Below, piece by piece: positions 1 to 10,953 of a DNA stretch of 64,000 nt; the stretch's first letter is position 1, and each line of letters begins with the position of its first letter. The notes below the pieces were generated by a model, which was not told the origin of the DNA, ran no database searches, and saw only the letters and a program-made list of their open reading frames with translations. Location of the stretch: assembly GCA_964247055.1 (NCBI GenBank), contig OZ176059.1, positions 2,976,001 to 3,040,000 on the forward strand. Reading direction: 5' to 3'. The DNA comes from Paragordius varius (lineage: Eukaryota; Nematomorpha). A program made the position numbers and the translations under genes.

Positions 1-9
1 TTTTTAATT

Positions 10-11
<2 letters not shown>

Positions 12-43
<32 letters not shown>
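12..43. repeat. (TA)n microsatellite
   Basis: About 32 bases of uninterrupted AT dinucleotides in the intron before the first visible eEF2K exon. Similar tracts occur at 887-926, 3693-3730, 11991-12014, 16664-16682, 17817-17843, 21329-21348, 28653-28686, 32830-32869, 36627-36654 and 44750-44786. The longest are listed separately. Confidence 0.97.
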
Positions 44-48
<5 letters not shown>

Positions 49-175
49 CCAAATTTTAAAGAAAAAGGGGAAATTTTTAAATAAAAGTCTTGCCGATAAT
101 CAGTCATATTTTATTTTTCCCTCAATCAGAATTTTTATAAGGCACTGGTCCATTTTTGTAAATTAAATTTTTTAG

Positions 176-880
176 GAATATTCGATTGATTGCCATGAAA
201 CAGAAAACCCACAACAATCTGATAATCATAATAATAATGATCTCTTGAATGGAAATGGATATAGACGAACAACTATTATCCCTTTAAGTTTTTAATTGAT
301 ATCTAATATTTATAAATTATATAAATATTTTTTTTGTAATAATTTTTATAAAATATTACAAAAAATATGTTTCAAATTAAGGGTAAGATATATATATATA
401 AATTTTGACCTGCCATTTCCGATTTGATATTTAATAAATTAATCATTTGTCAAACTGGTTTGTAAAAAATAATAACTTATATGCCCCAAAATCGATGAAT
501 GATATCTTAATTTGATTGATTAATTTTTTCCTTTGTTGTACCTCGTGTTAATTGTGAGACAAATTGACGTAGTGTGTTATTACCCCTCCTGGATAAACTT
601 CTATTAATTGGAAATTGTTAAACGAATTTAGAACATGTTTTTTTTGCGTTCATATATATAATAAATTTTGACTTTATTATATATATATATTACCATAAAA
701 ACTTTTTCAGATGTAAAAATGAGTTAAAATACAAAAATAATGTTATACAATATAGGTTTGACATTGTTCTCACTTATAATTATTATAAATATTAATGAAA
801 CGGTTAAATAATTGTGATAGTGATTTAAATACCCACAAAAAGGAAAGCAATGGAAGGGACTTAATATTTTTGTCCAGCAA

Positions 881-931
<51 letters not shown>

Positions 932-3687
932 ATTTGCGTTATGTATTTGTAGATTCAATATCAAGCACAGAAGCGAATAGTGTCTTGGAGTGCGAAGTAA
1001 TTTTTATTTGTAAATGGATTGTTTTAAATATCATTTTTTTAATAATTATATAGTTAATCCAAATATAATCTCAAAGTATCATGAAAAATCGTATAAATTG
1101 CTTCTAGTTGAAAAAGAAACAACAAATCACTTTTTACAGGCTATATTAACAAACACTTTAACAATTAGAATATATATATATATATATATATGATGCATTA
1201 TAAATCATGTTAATTTAAACATCATATAACGCTAACAAATATTTATATTTTATTATTGATATTTTATTATGTGTAGAATACCTGTGATGATGAAATTTTA
1301 TACCACAGTTCCATGTTAAGACATCGACCTTCTTGCATTGATGCACAATCCGATGCATTTTTGTCACAATATTTAAATGGTAATACCAAATCCGAAAGCG
1401 ACACACAAGATTTGATTGAACAAAAAATGTCCATTCTTGGTTTGGTAAGTTTGTATGTGTTTTATATATATACCATTTACAATTCAAATTCACCTTTAAA
1501 CAATTCAAATTCACCCTTGAACAATTCAAATTTACCCTCGGACAATTCAAATTCACCCTAAAAATAAATTATGAAATTTCGGTCCAATATAACTCATCAT
1601 TATAATTAAATATATTTTTATGGCAAAGTTTACTATTTTTTCAGTATTATTTTGATTACTTACAAAGTTTTTTTTTAAAAAAATATAAAAAAATATAGGT
1701 AGTTCTTAATCTTAAAAAACATATAATTTATTTGAGGGTGAATTTGAATTGTTCGAAGGTGAATTTGAATTGTTCAAGGGTGAACTAGAATTGTTTAAGG
1801 GTGAATTTGAACTGTAAATGGTATAGTACACCACTTTCCTCTATATTTACCCCATTTTTGGGAGCATTGCATTGCTCAATATACGCATCATGACCCTTTT
1901 TTAAGTATAATAAAAATGACATTTTTTAATTATACTCAGCTTTTACAACAATATATAACGTTTAATAATCTCAAATATATTTATAAAAGTCATCAAATTT
2001 TATTTTTTTTATTGTTATTGGCATATTACCAAAGGCATCTAAATGCCCTTAAACTAGTAACTTTATGGAGAGTATACACATCTTTATACGTTTAAAACGT
2101 AAAAATTATTTTTTTATGAGTTTGTAATCAGAAAAGTGAATAATAAAAAGCTTGTTGGGGGGCGAGGAATCTTCTATCATTACCATTTATGTATATTAGT
2201 TTTATATAACATGATATCATAGATCCATTTGGAATTATGTCGATGCTATGAAAATGGGAGATTAAACGTTACCACAAATTGCCTTGCACAAAATACTAAT
2301 GATAATGGACAAAATCCTAATAATACTACCAATAATAATTGCAATAATAATGAATCCATAAAGACAGCAAATATTTCAAATTTACAATGCGCTTTTTTCC
2401 ACCTTAAATTAGCTGCCCAGTGTGGCTTAGGTCTCGCCTGTGATCAACTGGCACGAATTTATTTGGGCCTCCCTCGACAATTATTACCTGATTACGATAA
2501 TTTACATGATGTTGAAATTAAACCAATATATATATATTTGTCTAAAACGGGACCTTAAAACTGTTAATATTTTTAATTTGAGAAATTTTGTTAACTAGCA
2601 TTGATCGGCACATAAATGCAAATATTTTTATTGAGAAAGTCCACACAAAAAGCGTATAATTCTACTGATATATGGGAAATAATTTGTTATGATCTAATAA
2701 CTTTATATTATTTAAAAAAGATTTAATTTTGACAATCAATAACTACTCAATAATTACCATTCGTTTTCTTACTTAGTTTAAAGTTATAACCAAGTTTGAT
2801 TATTTTTGAAAAGATTACCTTTGTAATTTTTTAAATGTTTACTAAAACTTTGGATTCTATATTTTTACAATATATTTGTAAGGAGGACTTAAGCGATGCC
2901 TATAAACGCGAAACTGGATTGAAATACATGGAACGGGCAGCAAATTTAGATTATTCAACATCTATGCATTATCTAGCTCAAACCTATCAAAAGGGGTTCC
3001 ATAATACGTAATAATGTTATTAAATAAATATTTTTTAATGGCTATAAATTAGTAAAAAGGCTAATAAATTATTGGTTTCTAGAAATAATTTAGACTACGG
3101 GTGTTCACAAATAGCTTCGCGGGCCGCATTTTTGACCTAAAAAAATGGAAGGCCGCATTTGAAATATATATATATATATATGGGCATATAAAGGTAAGAC
3201 TGAAAATGCCGATACAATATAACAATTTTTTCTAGATTTTATCCATTATTTAGATATTTTTTTAAGAAATATCAGTTTAACTAAAAGGTATTGTGAGTAA
3301 ATTATGCAAATTAAGGATAAATTTTTCGCGGTCCACATATAAGGTCTTGGAGGACTGCGTGTTGGCTACCCCTGAGTGAATATGTAGAATTACATATTTT
3401 GCGTTATTAATTGTAAATAACATGTATAACTACATCATCCTTAAATAAATATACAGGATTTTTTTCAAAATCCTTGCTAACTGCTTTAAAACACCCAATT
3501 CGATTTATAAAAAAAATGAAAATGATTTTATGTTATCTATCCTTTTTGTCATTTATTTATTTATGTTGATATTTTAGAAATGAACAGAAGCATATATTAG
3601 TTAGTATGATGCAGACTAGATAATTTAATATATTCTAGTAGCCACAAAAACCCTAAAAACCTTAATACGTGTCATAGGGTGATATAA

Positions 3688-3734
<47 letters not shown>

Positions 3735-5025
3735 GAATATAGTCGGTAAGGCGAATATTGGAAAATTTCCATACTGGACAACCGATTGTATAGGAATTTA
3801 CCCAAATATCATAATTCTTTATGATCCATAAGCCAGGATCGAGCTTTTTTTATAACTAGCAAATCAGTATTCATTATGTGTGACCGATGAGTTTTTAATA
3901 GGACGAAACACGTCTCACACTATGACACGTGGTATTCACGCCAATAAATTTAGGTTTCTGTAGGTCTCTGTTGTTTAATAGGATATAATCAATTATTTTG
4001 TCTTTTAGTTAAAATTATTACCAGGAACCTATAATACGATTGATTTTTTTCAATTTCCTATGGTGTTACTCCTATTTTTTGGATTTTAAAAGTTCATTTT
4101 TGAGTTTATCTAAAAAAAATAAGGTTTCATTAAACGCACATTAGGTACTTTTAAATTTTAAACACTCTATATATATAATTATAATTTATTATGTTATTTA
4201 AGCCCAAAAGATATAAAAAAGGCTATACATTGGTCCACAAAACTCCTGGAAAGTTTAAATAAACAAAACCATCATCAAGATTTACAAAACGATGACGCTA
4301 AAAATGATATCAATGTTGATTATGAATTAGCTGTGATTGAACCATTAGTGTATTCTGAACAAAATTTTTCCATACATAAATTATATGCAAACCTTGGTGA
4401 ATTGCATAAACAACAATATGATATGTGTGGTGAAAGCAAACATTTAAATAAAGCTGGTAATTATATGCCTTTTTTATTTTAAATAATTTGTGAAAACACT
4501 TAAGTCTAGGGAGGAATCGGAAATGAAACCGTTTTTTTTCCGAAAACCGAAGCTAAAACCACAGTATTTTTTTCAAAATTAAAATTATTTCCGTGTTGGT
4601 TTTGAGAACCGGTATGGTGAATACCAAAAATAATTGCTTAAAATTTATTATTTTTAAATTAATAATAGAATGTTAATCATATTTAGTAATATTGTTTTAT
4701 AATTTATAATCATAAAAATATGAATTTTAGACATTTTTCAAAAGGTAGTTTATATTTTAATGGTTATGATTATCTCTTTAAAGCCATTTATTCACTCTAT
4801 GTAAAATTACGGATGAATATTTAGAAATTTAAAAAGTGGGACGAAATTTAAAACAATTAAACTGGAACTGTTTTTGTAAAAACAAATGTTTCTACACCAT
4901 TCAAGGGGACTGTTATTTTTTAAAAATATTTGGAACCAGTATCAGGAAAAATTAATATCGAATTAGAAATCGCTGATAAAATCTAGTGTAATTAACCTTA
5001 TAAAATAAAAAAAATTTAGTTTTGT

Positions 5026-5089
<64 letters not shown>

Positions 5090-5207
5090 TTTGTGTAAAG
5101 TTCAATACTATAATATGGCCAGCGAAACAGCACTGCAAGCTTTAGAAGGAAAATTAGCGATAAAATACTTGACTCTTGCCGAGGAATGTAACACTAATAA
5201 TATATAA
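176..5207 (+). CDS. EEF2K: Eukaryotic elongation factor 2 kinase (eEF2K), C-terminal exons, 5' end outside window
   Basis: Calcium/calmodulin-dependent alpha-kinase that phosphorylates eEF2 and slows translation elongation; only the region after the kinase domain is here. Exons: 176-287, 953-996, 1277-1444, 2223-2510, 2883-3007, 4203-4456, 5101-5207, all GT-AG and in frame; TAA at 5205-5207. The first two exons encode a Ser/Asn/Glu-rich linker. Exons 3-4 join to give 'MSILGLIHLELCRCYENG', matching the start of the vertebrate SEL1-like region ('VLGKVHLELVRYHEGG'). Later exons give 'LKYMERAANLDYSTSMHYLA' and the C-terminal helix 'MASETALQALEGKLA..YLTLAEE', which aligns with the vertebrate C-terminal tail used for eEF2 recognition. 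Exon 4 carries an Asn-rich insert. The exon-4 donor (GTTGAA) is weak, so that boundary may shift. The kinase domain would lie upstream of position 1. An AATAAA at 5364-5369 is a plausible poly(A) signal. Confidence 0.92.
1470..1825. mobile_element. MITE family A (inverted 21-bp unit arrays), full copy
   Basis: Ends are TACCATTTAC and its reverse complement GTAAATGGTA, with TA outside both. Just inside each end is an array of 21-bp units of the form CAATTCAAATTCACCCTTGAA: four on the left (about 1480-1560) and the inverted set on the right (about 1735-1815). The centre is AT-rich with no coding potential. It lies in the eEF2K intron after exon 1277-1444. Other copies: 18970-19240, 21386-21660, 22079-22360, 22864-23140, 28684-28905, 30145-30461, a decayed one near 45388-45605, and 58481-58806. 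Copies differ in unit number. Confidence 0.85.
3094..3373. mobile_element. hAT-like nonautonomous element (family F)
   Basis: Begins with a form of CAGGGGTGTCCAACA (here CGGGTGTTCACAA) followed by a GC-rich 'gcgggccgcattt' block, and ends with 'gtgttggctacccctg'. This end structure, (C)AGGGGTGT...ACACCCCT(G), is typical of hAT-type short elements. It sits in an eEF2K intron. Other copies: 17104-17403, 25331-25831, 34223-34482, 38950-39262, 40953-41233, 42610-42959, and fragments near 13865-13900 and 30890-31240. The 34223-34482 copy has possible 8-bp target duplications, CACTAGAT and CACTTAAT (6 of 8 match). Confidence 0.7.
3877..3921 (+). ncRNA. Hammerhead ribozyme-like motif (type I), in eEF2K intron
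   Basis: Reading the plus strand: stem I strand GTGTGA (3878-3883), core CCGATGA (3884-3890; consensus CTGATGA, so one change at the U4 position), stem II 3891-3904 closing with G-C, GAAA 3905-3908, a minimal stem III CACG, then the cleavage triplet GTC (3912-3914) and stem I partner TCACAC (3915-3920). Stem I pairs perfectly over 6 bp. Stem II is weak (several G-U pairs) and the core has one substitution, so activity is doubtful. The right stem I strand lies inside a 20-bp inverted repeat (3663-3682 against 3915-3934, 17 of 20 matching), suggesting the motif belongs to a small mobile element. It is in the sense orientation of the host gene. Confidence 0.6.
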
Positions 5208-5535
5208 TTCTCCTAATTTAACAATATGGTCATTTTAGTATTATTCCTTTATTACTTCAAATAGGATAATAATGTTTTGAAAAACTATTTTATTACAAAG
5301 TCCATCCAACGAGTTGTATATTTTGTTATTTTTGTACTATTTAATTTTTGTTATGATTGAGAAAATAAATTAATTTAAATGATAATTATTTCGATATTGT
5401 TCCTAAAATTACAGGACAAGTTTTTTTATAATTTTCTCTTGGACTTTTTACGGTTCCAACATTTTTAACGACTCTATTCCAAATTTATAAGGACTAATCT
5501 GGTTCCGACATTTCGTTTCGATAATATACCCAGAA
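4505..5535. repeat. 'GGTTCC' dispersed repeat, two parts flanking the last eEF2K intron
   Basis: 4505-4640 ('gaggaatcggaaatgaaacc ... gagaaccggtatgg') and 5400-5535 ('ggttccaac ... ggttccgacatttcg') are related to a compact copy at 16478-16605 ('ggaatcgaaaatggaaccgg ... ggttccggctccattgg') and a weak one near 47765-47900. They read like ends of one degenerate transposon family. Boundaries are uncertain. Confidence 0.4.
5030..5085. repeat. (TA)28 microsatellite just before an eEF2K splice acceptor
   Basis: Fifty-six bases of pure TA end 15 bases before the last coding exon (5101), in the place normally occupied by the branch-point and polypyrimidine region. Confidence 0.95.
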
Positions 5536-6879
5536 ATTAGCATTTTTTTGTGATTTTTATTAGGATAATTTACACTAGACAACAATTTTTTCTGCCTGAC
5601 GAGTTTTTTGCATTATCTTATATGTACTATTTTAATAGTTAATCCGAAATAAAAATTATAATTTCACCTGAGGATTTTTGATAATTTAATTTTTTTATGA
5701 TTATCCCCCTCTTTATCATAATTTTTAGAAATGTTTTTCTCTGAAAATATACAACAAATGCCCATTTTGTAATATATCATTCGAAAGAGTAATGAAAACT
5801 CTACATAATGCATACTAATATGTTTTATATCGAAAGTTAATATTGGACATAGGAAGCGACAAACGCGCGAAGCATGAGCGTTTTTCAATTAATAAATTTT
5901 TAAAACTAATGGATGATAATCGTTCAAACTTTGTGTAGTTGGCAATGAATGACCAAAAAAGATAACACAAAAAAGTTTTATGATTACAACACTTATTTAT
6001 TGCTTATATTTAATTTAAAACCGCCATTTAATTTTTTCTGAAAAATTCATAATATGAATTTTTTTTCTTTAGGCCTATAATTTCGAAAGTCGAATGACTA
6101 AAATTATAGTTTAAGGTATTCTTGATCTTAATTAACCATTATCTGATAAATTTACAATTATAACTATTTTTAGTATCCACTAGGTAATTATTTTTGATAA
6201 TAAAATTTTCTATTAGGCAAACCAAAAGCTTTTTCCAAGATTTTTTTAAACATAATAATATAACCCCAAAATTTAAAATAATTTATTTGATTTTTAAATT
6301 AGGTCTTTGAATTTTTTAACTTATTTTAAGGTTGAAAAAACCATATAAACCCAAATAACTTTTACATCGGATTGTTTTAAATGACTAATTACCGTTCGAA
6401 AGATACAGTTCGTGCTCTTTCGAATGATATATATTACATGGCTCTATATCTAAAACTGTTAATTTTAAAAATTATTGTTAAATCGGGACCAAAAATTTTT
6501 GATAAACCCTGGTAAAAAACTTAAGTGTTAGACCTTTTTTTCAGATCTACTATTTATGTTTAATGTATATTTAAATTTATGGGAATTGCATTTAAAAAAA
6601 GTCCAAATTTGTTGTCTAGTGTTATTAAATCTGTTATGTTAAAGGCTCACACAATAAAAATATTTTTTTATAAAATAATTAATCGTTAAAAATTTTTAAT
6701 AAATATATTAATGTTTTAGCACAAAAATTTTTTGGCGGACTCTTTACCAAATCTAGGTAAAATTACATGTTCCTGCGTCCTACGGGGGGTATTAAAATGA
6801 CCTGTAAATATATATATATACTAATTGGAAAATGTGTCAAGATTATCAAGTGGCCTTTACAGTGATTTAACAAAGTTAT
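5208..6879. other. Intergenic, no gene seen
   Basis: 3' flank of eEF2K. Apart from the poly(A) signal at 5364-5369 and the repeat remnant at 5400-5535 I see only AT-rich sequence. A small GC island at about 5850-5885 ('gcgacaaacgcgcgaagcat') gives a short antisense open frame with no recognisable protein. Confidence 0.6.
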
Positions 6880-7690
6880 TTTCACTTTCGTGGTAAGTGC
6901 TCCATGTCAGAAAATCGCAAAAGTTTTTGTTTAAATTAAATTTTTGTAAAAGCTAGAGGCTTCATGTCAAAAATTATCCCTAAAATATATCATAAACTAC
7001 ATATAAAAAGCAAAAGAATGTTTTAAATTTTAGATGTGGGCGCCGAAAGTCCCGAATTTCGCATTTTTAAAATGGGTCAAATGCCAGGATTGCGCGATAA
7101 AAATTTTAATTAAGACTAGATTATCGACTAAAAATATTTTTTAAAAAAGGAAACATTTCACAAAAATTTAATTGTTAGCGAAATTTTGTTGATGCGTACT
7201 TCACATTAATTTGTATGATAGAAACGTTTGAAAGACGCTTGATATCATAAAAACACTTTTTCTATATAACTCGATGATGCTGAACGTTTCTATCATTTCG
7301 AAATTTGATTAAAATATTTGTTCATCTTCACTGAAAGCGAAATATTAGTATAATCTAATTAGTAATAAGCGTTTTTAAACCGTTTTCATCATGACTCAAA
7401 ATATTGTAGTATGTTTTAGCAAATTTAAAATTAAGTTTTTGAAAAAAATGCATAAAAAATGTTTTTAATTGATTCAAAATTTAGCAAAAATTTTAAACTA
7501 ATTCCTGGAAAAAAATCGGGACTTTTGGGTCGAAAATATTGTTTACCTTTTTATATGTAGTTTCTAATATATCTCAGTGATATTTTTTGGAATGGAACCT
7601 CTGGCATTTGCTAAAAAACTTGTTCAAAAAATATGCGAAATTTTACCATTTTCTGATACAAGGTTATACCACAAAAAGGGCAATAATTTT
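6880..7690. mobile_element. Long-TIR nonautonomous element (family H)
   Basis: About 190 bases at the left (6880-7070) reappear inverted at the right (7500-7690). Shared landmarks are 'agaggcttcatgtc', 'aaactacatataaaaag' and 'aaagtcccga'. The middle holds 'cgatgatgctgaacgtttc'. A diverged second copy at about 36690-37730 shares 'gatgctgaacatttt' and 'gagacttttggaaccc'. There is no open reading frame. The superfamily is unknown. Confidence 0.6.
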
Positions 7691-7849
7691 TTATATAATT
7701 CGTAGGTCCAAAACCAAAACACTATGATAATCCTGCGTTTTCCTATCAGAATAACATATCAACATGTTATTCATTTGTGGACACTGTGCATACACATAAT
7801 ATAATTTTTAATGTAATATATATTTGAATAACTCCTGATAGAGTTAACA

Positions 7850-8405
7850 CTTCGATTATTGGGGTATCTAAATCCCCCTAAATTTGAGTTGGGATTATTA
7901 AAAAACTATGAAGGAAACGGTCCCAAATTAAATTTATGCTTCTATCCTAATAAAATTATATAAATATGCCAAAATATGTAAATAAAATATTGTTTTGAAA
8001 AAAAGTTTCATGTCCAACTACTTCGACGCCATTTTTATTCATTTTTGCAAATTTTTGTTTTCATTTTTATTTTAAGGGTTAAATTAAAGCTAATTTTTTT
8101 TTAATTACATCTAACATTGATAGAAATAGAAAAAGCTGTTTATTTTGCATTTTTTTTAATTTTACCATTGCACGTATGTCATGTTGACTGAATTTTTACC
8201 TTTCGGTTTTAGCTTAAAATAAGTAATATCATGTATTTTTGAATAAATTTTTTATATATTTCGGTTTATTAATGTAATATAAGTGCAAGATTTTTTCATG
8301 GTTTTATTTGTTCATATCCTTTAAAGAATTTAATTTTAAACAAGCCTGGGGTAATTAACTACCCCAATTTGAATCGAAGGACTAAAATGAATGTGTTGTA
8401 TCCAA
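7850..8405. mobile_element. MITE family G, copy upstream of the small heat-shock gene
   Basis: Starts with 'aacacttcgattattggggt' and ends with the near-inverse, 'taccccaatttgaatcgaag' followed by 'ccaagtgtt'. The internal sequence ('atgcttc..tatcctaataaaa', 'aaaaagtttcatgtccaact') recurs at 32887-33400, 37738-38260, 13915-14400 and, more decayed, about 57115-57620 and 60700-60970. Length is about 0.5 kb with no coding capacity. The right end is only about 80 bases upstream of the heat-shock start codon. Confidence 0.75.
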
Positions 8406-8483
8406 GTGTTAAATAAATATATACAAATCATCTGTTATCTCTACGTACACTATTATTGCTTACACGCCATCCACCATATTTAA

Positions 8484-9034
8484 ATGTCTCTGATACCCTT
8501 TTCACCTTTCGACGATATGAGTAGTGGGCGTTGGTTTCCATGGTCTGTGGCTCCTCCTGTTTTGTTTAATCAAAATTTTGGATCTGACCTGGCCGAAATG
8601 AATAATTTTATGCGATCAGCGATGAATCGAACATCTTCGGGTTTATCCGAAATGAATGTTGACAAGAATCATTTTGAAGTAAAATTGGATTGTCATCATT
8701 TTAAGCCGGAAGAAATGTCTGTAAAAGTCAAAGACAATATGTAAGAAATTTTAATTTTTGGCCGTTTTTTTGCTTATATTATATTCCTTTTCCTCTACAT
8801 AGGGTAACTATACATGCAAAACATGAGGAGAAACAAGATGAACACGGATACATATCGCGTGAATTTACCCGTTCTTATCTTTTACCGCCTGGGTGTGATA
8901 TAAATAAACTTAAAAGTCAGTTCACCAATAGTGGCATGCTTTCTATTGAGTGCCCACGCCAAGTCCCTGAAGAAAAGGGTGTTCGTAGCATACCCATCGA
9001 AAGGGGAAATACCAAATCTATTACCAACAACTAA
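8484..9034 (+). CDS. Small heat-shock protein (Hsp20 / alpha-crystallin family)
   Basis: ATP-independent holdase chaperone of the alpha-crystallin family that binds unfolding proteins. Two exons, 8484-8740 and 8803-9034, joined in phase 2 through a 62-bp GT-AG intron, give 162 residues, the usual length for metazoan sHSPs. The N-terminal region is Phe/Trp/Met-rich ('RWFPWSVAPPVLFNQNFG', about residues 17-33). The alpha-crystallin domain spans about residues 62-140, opening with 'HFEVKLDCHHFKPEEMSVKV' and including 'GYISREFTRSYLLPPG' and 'GMLSIECPR'. A C-terminal I-x-I anchor (IPI, residues 149-151) is present, as needed for oligomer contacts. The start is the only in-frame ATG ahead of the domain. 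I saw no convincing heat-shock element in the roughly 80 bases between the upstream MITE and the ATG. Confidence 0.95.
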
Positions 9035-9238
9035 AAAAGTAGTCATTTATCCTATTGTCACTGCACAACACCACTTTACATTTTGATTTTTAATTGTTAA
9101 CCTTTTTATTAAAATGCTTTAGTTATTTCTTTTTGAATCACTAAACCATTAATAGTTATATTAGTTGATATTATATTTGGTTGACTAGTTTTAGAAAATT
9201 ATAGTCTTCATTATAGTATAGTTGTTTTATTAGTTATT

Positions 9239-9244
9239 AATAAA
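9239..9244 (+). promoter_or_regulatory. Probable poly(A) signal of the small heat-shock gene
   Basis: AATAAA 205 bases after the stop codon, in AT-rich 3' flank. In such sequence the hexamer can occur by chance. Confidence 0.4.
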
Positions 9245-10893
9245 TTTTAAATTTAGCATATTGCGTTTAATACATAATGCCTTTATATGCATGTTTTTTT
9301 GGAGCATAGCACACATTAATTAATGCCAATAGAAAATCAATATTGACGAAAATTAGTGTTTTTTGATTTTATATATAATTTGGCCAAAACTGATATCGTA
9401 CATTTTCATCCTGTTTTATATCAATTTATGTTTCTATTAAATTTTAAGGCATCCTTAAAATGAACACCTATATCATTTATAAAATTTCCCCCCCTATGTT
9501 AAATCCATATTGCATAAAATAATAGGAATTAATGATTTAGTTTCAGCCATATTCAAATCCCATTGTTAAATTTTAAAAACTGTGTCCCAGAATGATTGCA
9601 GTATATATAACGACTATTAACTGTGCAAAAACACCTATACTCCTTCAAAAAAATTATGGTAATTTTTTCAAAGCTAAAAATTGAAAAAATAGTCAATTCT
9701 GAGTTATATTCTGCATCATTGATTCTTATTATTAAATTTTTAAGGGCAGCAAATCATATTTATTTTTTCTCTGAAGTGCCGTGCACCACATAATACCGAT
9801 AAAAATTTCATAGATGTTTGACACATTTGTAGAATTTATACTTAAATTCATCAAAAATAATTAATTTAGGGCCATAAAAAAGCACTTTGAATCGAGATGT
9901 GATTGTAATTATGTGTGATATATTTTATTTTCCCGTTTAATTGCTACCATGCTTTAATCTCAAGATTGGGTTATTGACTACATTTATTTCAGTATAAAAT
10001 GTTTTCCGAAATCTATAATCAAAATTTATGAGTGATAACTTAAAGAATGTTATATTTATTTACAATAATTTGAATAACAAAAGGTTATGCTACAAGCTAA
10101 AATTATTTCATAATTTTTAAAATATCACCTCTTAAATACACCTTATTTAACATTTAGATAAACAGCTTATTTTATAATTATAACCCAAAAAATACTAATT
10201 TTTCTGAAATCAGTGCTTACTCAAAATAAAGAGTATTTTAAGTTATATATGAATAAAATTTTACAAAAAAGACTTATTCTGAGAAGCCAAAACGAGAAAA
10301 AACAAAATATAGTGAAATAGACTTATAGATACAAATTATCAAATAATTTTAATCAAGGTAGTGTATAACTCAGGGAAGTTTCATAATAATCGATACTTTT
10401 TAAAAAATAATTTTCTCTTTTTTAATTGATATTTTGAGGATTTCATCTTTTTTTTGAGAACAAGACCTCCGTTTTTTTCTTGTAACTACCATATATAAAA
10501 TCTCTAAGATACGACCCTAATTTGGCAAATCATAAATAAAGAGGACGTTAATTAATGTTCTTAATAAATCAAATTAACTGTGCCATAAATTTTAACCGGC
10601 CTTGGTAAATTATCAGCGATTTTAGATTTATAAATTGATTTCCCTATGTATTTAATAAAAATTTAAATTTATTAACCCCATTTATATTCACTGTATTAAC
10701 AAAACTAAAATGGTAGGTGACTAAAAAATAATTTATAATTGTTATCGATTCGTTTTCTCTAATGACCACTATAATTTTAATTAATTAAAACTTTTTTAAT
10801 CATAAATCTGTTATAATATTGACCCAATCATCATTAAAAGATATGTCATAAGATGAGGCTCCTGAAAATCAATTTAAAACAAATAAATATTAA
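9245..10893. other. Intergenic between converging genes
   Basis: AT-rich sequence separating the 3' ends of the heat-shock gene (+) and the GalNAc-transferase (-). The block 'agggccataaaaaagcact' at about 9868-9888 recurs near 13848 and, inverted, at 47085-47115, so it is part of a dispersed repeat. No gene or RNA recognised. Confidence 0.55.
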
Positions 10894-10899
10894 TTTATT
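10894..10899 (-). promoter_or_regulatory. Probable poly(A) signal of the GalNAc-transferase gene
   Basis: AATAAA on the minus strand 55 bases beyond the stop codon. Confidence 0.5.
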
Positions 10900-10953
10900 T
10901 TAACAAATGGAAAAACAATAGATAATGACAACAATACATTGTATAGGAAATAT

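Noticed and set aside
770-964. Open frame with Tyr-Ile repeats on the minus strand
   Set aside because: It is a translated (TA)n microsatellite; similar frames at 5022, 21125 and 23731 have the same cause.
1215-1556. Minus-strand frame with repeated 'VNLNCS' heptads (also 21944-22165)
   Set aside because: The seven-residue period is the 21-bp unit of MITE family A; on the other strand the region partly encodes eEF2K.
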